Shown piece by piece: positions 61,089 to 64,000 of a DNA stretch of 64,000 bases. Position numbers and translations under genes: made by a program. This DNA is from G963674835 sp963674835 (GTDB taxonomy: Bacteria; Planctomycetota; Planctomycetia; Pirellulales; Thermoguttaceae). The notes beneath the pieces were generated by a model. That model was not told the DNA's origin. It saw only the letters and a list, made by a program, of their open reading frames with translations, and searched no databases. The stretch spans positions 1,674,001-1,738,000 of the forward strand of contig CAXXKC010000002.1 in assembly GCA_963674835.2 (NCBI GenBank), in the 5' to 3' direction. Numbering within the stretch: position 1 is the first letter of the stretch; the number at the start of each line of letters is the position of its first letter.

Positions 61089-62039
61089 TTTCTTCTCTTT
61101 GGCGTAGGCCTCGTAGGCCTCGGCGACTTTGCCTTGCTTCTGGTCGCCCTTGTGGAGGAAGATTCGGTAGCGGAGGGTCATCGACTTGCCGGCGGGGAGG
61201 GTGTAGGAACCGTCGCCGCTACCGGCGAATTCCTTGACGCCGAACGGATTGGCCGCGAAGAGGCCGTAGGTTCGGACGTGCCAGTAGGTGGGAAACCGAA
61301 AGCTGCTGGGGTGGTTGAAGATGGCCAGCCCGAGTTGCTCGCCGTCGACCGGGCCGAAGTAGTCGACCCACGGGGCTTGCTTTCCCCAGGCTGCTTCGTC
61401 GGTTTGGCCATGGCTGTTGATCAGCTTGCCGCCGAGTTTTGAGGTGACTTTCATGGTGCCGGGCACTCGCACGCCCATGGAGCCTTCTTTGGTATCGCCG
61501 AACTTGACGGGACCTTCGGTAGCTTTGAGGGTGATGTCGAAATCGATCCAGCGGGCTTCGCCGTCGGTGCCGAAGACGAGGTGGCGCTCATCCTCAAGGA
61601 CTTTCTTGCCGTCGGGGCCGAGCCAGTCGTTTCGCGTGACGACGACGGCCTGGGGGCCGCTCTCGATCTTGACGAACTCGCGGTGCTTGGTCTTGCCCAG
61701 GTTGGGTCGTTTGGGGTTTTCATCCCAGAAATCGATGCCGTTGATGTCGCCGTGGGTGAACCAGACCGAGCGGTGATGCGGATGGTCTTTGCGTTCGGTG
61801 GGGTTGCTATCGTCCATCGGGTAGTCGCGGGTCATCTCCTTGCCGGTGGGGCCGAAGACGGGCCAGAGAATGGGCTTGGTGTTGGAACACGTGATGTACT
61901 CGGTGAAAGGTTTGCCGTCGATCTTAATGACGACTCCCTTTTCGGATCGCTCGGCCGTGACGTTCGCAGCGGTGGCAGACGAGGCAAAAGCAAGTGTTCC
62001 GAGGGCGAGCAGCAACGGCATCACGGGTCGGTATGTCAT
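61086..62039 (-). CDS. Secreted PmoA-like (DUF6807) protein
   Basis: The protein has about 317 residues and a signal peptide (VMPLLLALGTLAFASSATAA). It shows ITCSNTKPILWPVFGPTGKE, KDHPHHRSVWFTHGDINGID, the His-rich block typical of the PmoA-like family, GPVKFGDTKEGSMGVRVPGT, and the closing LRYRIFLHKGD. Despite its name the family is not linked to methane oxidation; members occur widely in planctomycetes with sugar genes. A carbohydrate-related role is possible. The ATG at 62039 has AGGAG 10 bases upstream. The TAG stop lies in element copy E. Confidence 0.82.
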   Translation of the reverse strand: MTYRPVMPLLLALGTLAFASSATAANVTAERSEKGVVIKIDGKPFTEYITCSNTKPILWPVFGPTGKEMTRDYPMDDSNPTERKDHPHHRSVWFTHGDINGIDFWDENPKRPNLGKTKHREFVKIESGPQAVVVTRNDWLGPDGKKVLEDERHLVFGTDGEARWIDFDITLKATEGPVKFGDTKEGSMGVRVPGTMKVTSKLGGKLINSHGQTDEAAWGKQAPWVDYFGPVDGEQLGLAIFNHPSSFRFPTYWHVRTYGLFAANPFGVKEFAGSGDGSYTLPAGKSMTLRYRIFLHKGDQKQGKVAEAYEAYAKEKK

Positions 62040-62401
62040 TATGGAAGACTCCTGTTGAACACTGTACAACCGATGGGCAACTCCAAGGCATTACCCCCTG
62101 CGTTTCGGCTTCCCCGACCGACGTTCGGTCGGCGCCTGCGGCCTTGGCTCATTGGTTGTGCGGGGCCCATTAGACTTAGCAACGGTTATTCCGCCGCCGA
62201 CTCAAGGCAGGAACGGGGGGTGGGCGGCGGACATCCAGTGAAATCTATCCTATTCCGCTTGAAGCCCGTACGCCAGCCAGTCGCCACAAAATCGCGAGAA
62301 GGGCGGGGTGGCGGGCGCGATGGGACCGGGGTCGGCGGGGGAGAGAGGGGTGGGGGCAGGGGACGTCGAACTCGGAGGGCGCCGGCCGGAACACCGGGAC
62401 T
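62040..62401. other. Intergenic stretch without a supported gene
   Basis: About 360 bases. A perfect hairpin CCGACCGA/TCGGTCGG (62114-62132, loop of 3) is present. It could act as a terminator for the minus-strand gene at 62493, as it lies in its downstream direction. No protein-like frame is seen. Confidence 0.45.
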
Positions 62402-62495
62402 CGTGCGAGTCGCACTTGACATTAGCGTTCCCGGCGGCGTGTTTCTGCGGTTCTGAAAGCGGAACACGCGCTTCATACACGCCGCATGCGATCTA
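62402..62495 (+). repeat. Dispersed stop-codon element, copy F
   Basis: The left end CGTGCGAGTCGCACTTGAC keeps the palindrome GTGCGAGTCGCAC. The central hairpin GCGTGTTT and AACACGC is preserved. The right end (GCCGCATGCGATCTA) finishes with CTA, the TAG stop (62493-62495) of the next gene. Confidence 0.82.
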
Positions 62496-63281
62496 GCGTT
62501 TCACCTTCTTTTGATACTCTTCGAAGGGGATCGCCCGGAAGATTTCCAGATACTGGCCCGTTTGGACGATGCGATCCTGATCGGATTGGTCGAGTTGGTC
62601 GGTGAAGGAATGTTGGCTGCGGATGGTGATCCGTTTGGGCGGGAACCCGGAACCGAGTCGCATGGTCAGCTTGACTTCTTCGGGAAGGAGGTGCCGCGTC
62701 TGGAGAGCGTTGCTGACGACCATGCGAGCGAAGGGAGGCGTGGAGCCGGGATTCAACAGGGCGTTGAGCTGGACGTTCCAGTCGGAGAACTCGCGGTATT
62801 GGTTGGATACGGCCTCGGTGGGCGCGCTGGCGGTGTTGATCTCGTAGGTGACGAGCGGGCTGGCGAAGACGAATGTGCCCGAGTCGGCATGGTATTGCTG
62901 GTCGAACCGAGGTGCCGAGAGGAACACGAGGAGCGGATCGGTCTGGCGAGCGGCCCAGGTTTTGAGGTGTTCGCTGAGCGCGAGGACCTGGTTGCACTTG
63001 ACCTCGGTCTTCACGCGACGAGCCACGTCGAGGAGCATGAAGCGCTCGTTGTTCCTGTCAAAGACCGTGATTTCCTGGGGCGCCTTGAGGTAGTCGTAGA
63101 CGACTCCGTCGTGGAAGAGCGTGGTCGTCTCGACGCAGGGCTCCTTGTCGTTCTCCATGTAGATGCGGTTGTCGACGCGGAAGTCGGCAGCGGCGGCTAT
63201 ACGGGGACGGTGGAGCAGGGGACCGACGGTTTGTAAGGCTGCGACCAACAGGATCATGGCCAGGCTGGTGTGTCGGGTCAT
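62493..63281 (-). CDS. Secreted protein of unknown function
   Basis: The protein has 262 residues and a signal peptide (LAMILLVAALQTVGPLLH) followed by AAAADFRVDNRIYMENDKEP. The rest is a beta-rich then helical domain without recognised motifs (VVYDYLKAPQEITVFDRNN; MLLDVARRVKTEVKCNQVLA; WNVQLNALLNPGSTPPFARM). The composition and length resemble conserved planctomycete envelope proteins. It ends in the TAG of element copy F. No ligand or activity can be deduced. Confidence 0.68.
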   Translation of the reverse strand: MTRHTSLAMILLVAALQTVGPLLHRPRIAAAADFRVDNRIYMENDKEPCVETTTLFHDGVVYDYLKAPQEITVFDRNNERFMLLDVARRVKTEVKCNQVLALSEHLKTWAARQTDPLLVFLSAPRFDQQYHADSGTFVFASPLVTYEINTASAPTEAVSNQYREFSDWNVQLNALLNPGSTPPFARMVVSNALQTRHLLPEEVKLTMRLGSGFPPKRITIRSQHSFTDQLDQSDQDRIVQTGQYLEIFRAIPFEEYQKKVKR

Positions 63282-63593
63282 GCGTGCTGCTCGCTCGACG
63301 GGCCGGAAGGGTGAGTTTCGTTTCCGGGGAGGATATGCGAATCGGGCTTCTCAGTAAAGCGGAGATAGGGAGATTGGCAGGGCGGCAGGGGTCGTTTGGG
63401 ATGGGCGCGGTGTGAGGTGGCGTGCGACGAGGAGGCCCGAAGAGGCAAATGGGCCTTCCGCCCGAAAGTGGTAGACAATGCGCTCTGGCATGCGTTTTGG
63501 GCATCTGTTACACTCCCCGCCCGATTGCCGGGCAGGAATCGGGCACGGATGCATTCCGGCAGGCTTCGCACGCAGTGGCTCAAGGAGTTGGCG
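63282..63593. other. Intergenic stretch without a supported gene
   Basis: About 310 bases between divergent genes. No repeat, hairpin of note or protein-like frame was seen. Bases 63581-63586 hold the ribosome site AAGGAG of the next gene. Confidence 0.45.
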
Positions 63594-64000
63594 ATGAGCA
63601 GAGACCGCAGGTACCGGGCTTGGTGGATGGGAATGGCTCTGGTCGTGTGTTTGTCGAGCAGGGCGGGGGCGGCACCCTGGGACCAGTTGCTTACGTTCAA
63701 GTCGGTGGAAGCGGATCCGAACGAAGACTATGCGCTTACCGAGCAGAACGGTCCGTGGATGATTATGGCGTGCAGTTTTTCGGGCGAAGGAGCGCTACAG
63801 CAGGCGAAGGACCTAACCCTGGAACTTCGGAAGAAGTACAAGGTTCCGGCGTATGTGTACCGGAAGGACTTCGACCTCACCCGCAAGACGAAAGGCCTGG
63901 GAATCGATCGGTACGGGGATCCGCTGAAAATGCGGTACCGGCGGGGCGAGGTGATCCGAGAGATCGCCGTGGTGGTTGGCGACTATCCGACAGTGGACGA
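63594..64000 (+). CDS. Secreted protein of unknown function (3' end outside window)
   Basis: The frame starts at the ATG at 63594, with AAGGAG seven bases upstream, and is open to the window end. The first residues (SRDRRYRAWWMGMALVVCLS) and SRAGAAPWDQLL look like a signal peptide with cleavage near AGAA. The following part (SVEADPNEDYALTEQNGPWM; DLTLELRKKYKVPAYVYRKD) is an alpha/beta domain found in secreted planctomycete proteins. At least 135 residues are present. Function is unknown. Confidence 0.7.
   Translation, partial: MSRDRRYRAWWMGMALVVCLSSRAGAAPWDQLLTFKSVEADPNEDYALTEQNGPWMIMACSFSGEGALQQAKDLTLELRKKYKVPAYVYRKDFDLTRKTKGLGIDRYGDPLKMRYRRGEVIREIAVVVGDYPTVD

Noticed and set aside
61021..62495. 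The repeats at 34428-62495 as a CRISPR array
   Set aside because: Copies are far apart, each about 95 bp, with no spacers of uniform length and no cas genes.

Overview
This window looks like a chromosome segment of a Planctomycetota bacterium, probably Pirellulales-like. The evidence is high G+C; many large secreted enzymes; XylR-type regulators (sugar-sensor domain plus AraC HTH); several secreted c-type cytochrome proteins related to the hydrazine synthase alpha subunit (HzsA); DUF4838, PmoA-like (DUF6807) and UroD-like proteins; and small proteins typical of planctomycetes. No rRNA or CRISPR array was seen. There is one tRNA.

Region 1 (about 1-33 kb) is a carbohydrate-utilisation district. 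It opens with the end of a GH10 xylanase and a glucarate-dehydratase-like enolase-superfamily enzyme. A XylR-type regulator (3090-4301, minus) then diverges from a tandem pair of HzsA-related tri-haem proteins (4496-9520). A minus-strand run follows (GH29 fucosidase, GH2 enzyme, UroD-like protein, beta-helix protein, GH36 alpha-galactosidase), divergent from a second XylR-type regulator (20602-21840). A second minus-strand run holds GH32, a D-2-hydroxyacid dehydrogenase, a KxD-type enolase-superfamily dehydratase, DUF4838, another GH36 and a C45-type Ntn hydrolase. An IS1380-type transposase scrap and a Tat-exported double-DUF1284 protein close this part.

Region 2 (34-44 kb, minus strand) holds two more HzsA-related proteins. 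One is fused to a formylglycine-generating-enzyme-like (FGE-like) domain that lacks the catalytic cysteine pair. It is followed by a glycosidase-like fragment whose 5' end runs into a tRNA-Lys(UUU). Just beyond the tRNA lies a decayed tyrosine-integrase fragment, which suggests an old integration site. On its far side sits a translationally coupled pair (ThDP enzyme plus carboxymuconolactone-decarboxylase family protein) that looks imported.

Region 3 (46-64 kb) is mixed. It has a zinc-ribbon membrane protein, an ADP-ribosylglycohydrolase-family protein with altered metal-site residues, a beta-helix protein, a tandem alpha/beta hydrolase, a polyphosphate operon (CHAD, Ppx/GppA, Ppk1), YjbQ, CsrA with a good sigma70-like promoter, a PmoA-like protein and secreted proteins of unknown function.

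The strongest unexplained structure is a dispersed palindromic element of about 95 bp. There are six copies, all in the same orientation. In five of them the right end coincides exactly with the stop codon of a minus-strand gene (34520, 41701, 48336, 61086, 62493). The set of four HzsA-related cytochromes inside a sugar-degradation locus is the other main point of interest.
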